Assembly: GCA_020629375.1 (NCBI GenBank) | Contig: JAHDDK010000007.1 | Coordinates: 1 to 40,676 of the forward strand | DNA length: 40,676 nt | Source: Acidimicrobiales bacterium | GTDB lineage: Bacteria; Actinomycetota; Acidimicrobiia; Acidimicrobiales; SHLQ01 | Direction: 5' to 3' | In this document: positions 40,626-40,676 of the stretch, piece after piece | Position numbering within the stretch: the first letter of the stretch is position 1 | Layout: every line of letters starts with the position of its first letter | The notes under the pieces: generated by a model | What the model was told of the DNA's origin: nothing | Database searches by the model: none | Seen by the model: only the letters and a program-made list of their open reading frames with translations | Position numbers and translations under genes: made by a program

Positions 40626-40676
40626 TGGGCCCGGTGGGAATTGAACCCACGACCGAGCGATTATGAGTCGCCTGCT
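40626..40676 (-). tRNA. tRNA with CAT anticodon, probably tRNA-Ile2, partial
   Basis: The window ends inside this gene, and about 25 nt of its 5' part are missing. The visible part has the anticodon stem GGCGA/TCGCT with loop CTCATAA (anticodon CAT), the variable region CGGTC, the T-arm GTGGGTTCAATTCCCAC and the acceptor strand CGGGCCC with discriminator A. The CTCATAA loop and CGGTCGTGGG context resemble the lysidine-modified tRNA-Ile2 more than elongator tRNA-Met, though Met cannot be excluded. CCA is not encoded. Confidence 0.85.

Overview
The window is a high-GC bacterial chromosome segment, most likely from a marine or freshwater actinobacterium of the class Acidimicrobiia (Ilumatobacter-like). 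This placement is an inference. It rests on the high GC content, a BldD-type regulator, hrcA-dnaJ-rsmE and phoH-ybeY-CorC/HlyC-era gene strings, a nadD-LytR_C-rsfS string, and several start codons sitting only 6-7 nt behind a TAnnnT -10 box (leaderless-type starts). No rRNA, integrase, insertion sequence, phage or CRISPR array is visible.

Layout. 1-5.2 kb: start of a sigma-70 factor leaving the window on the minus strand, then nadD, a degenerate LCP/LytR_C protein, rsfS, tRNA-Ala(GGC), an APH/NahK-like kinase, and a minus-strand pair (APH-type kinase plus a small membrane-anchored protein). 5.3-10.9 kb: a CnoX-like thioredoxin, comEA, comEC, a 60-aa unknown, holA and a K+-channel-like protein. 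10.9-16.7 kb: rpsT (minus), lepA, hrcA, dnaJ, rsmE and a bldD homologue. 16.7-24.2 kb: a tightly packed minus-strand Tad/Flp pilus operon: cpaB, a tadZ-like gene, tadA, tadB, tadC, an Flp-like pilin, three TadE/TadG-like minor proteins and a LysM membrane protein. It is bounded by the bldD homologue at its 3' end and a divergent BldC/excisionase-type HTH gene at its 5' end. 24.6-31.5 kb: an LSm-like hypothetical, a frameshifted Tat-exported protein, phoH, ybeY, a CNNM/CorC-type protein, era and an ABC-2 exporter pair. 31.5-40.7 kb: a DinG/XPD-like helicase, uppS, recO, glyS, a double-GNAT protein, dnaG, the principal sigma factor gene and a partial tRNA(CAT).

How it works together. Most of the window is core housekeeping: NAD synthesis, ribosome silencing and maturation, chaperones, DNA replication and repair, cell-wall lipid carrier synthesis and transcription. 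Many adjacent genes overlap by ATGA, GTGA or TGATG, which suggests translational coupling. The accessory highlight is the Tad pilus operon. It probably builds a surface pilus, and its two flanking regulators belong to families that control development and c-di-GMP responses in Streptomyces.

Most interesting signals: (i) the Tad operon between BldD-like and BldC/Xis-like genes, with about 10-bp-phased repeats in the HTH promoter; (ii) a TadZ-like protein without P-loop lysines; (iii) ComEC with a metal-site-less beta-lactamase-like tail; (iv) a single-base frameshift in a Tat-exported protein; (v) a 28-bp perfect inverted repeat that supplies the helicase stop codon, with a related palindrome 5 kb away; (vi) a 13-bp tandem duplication over the cpaB start; (vii) an unlisted 46-codon Cys/His-rich ORF next to bldD.
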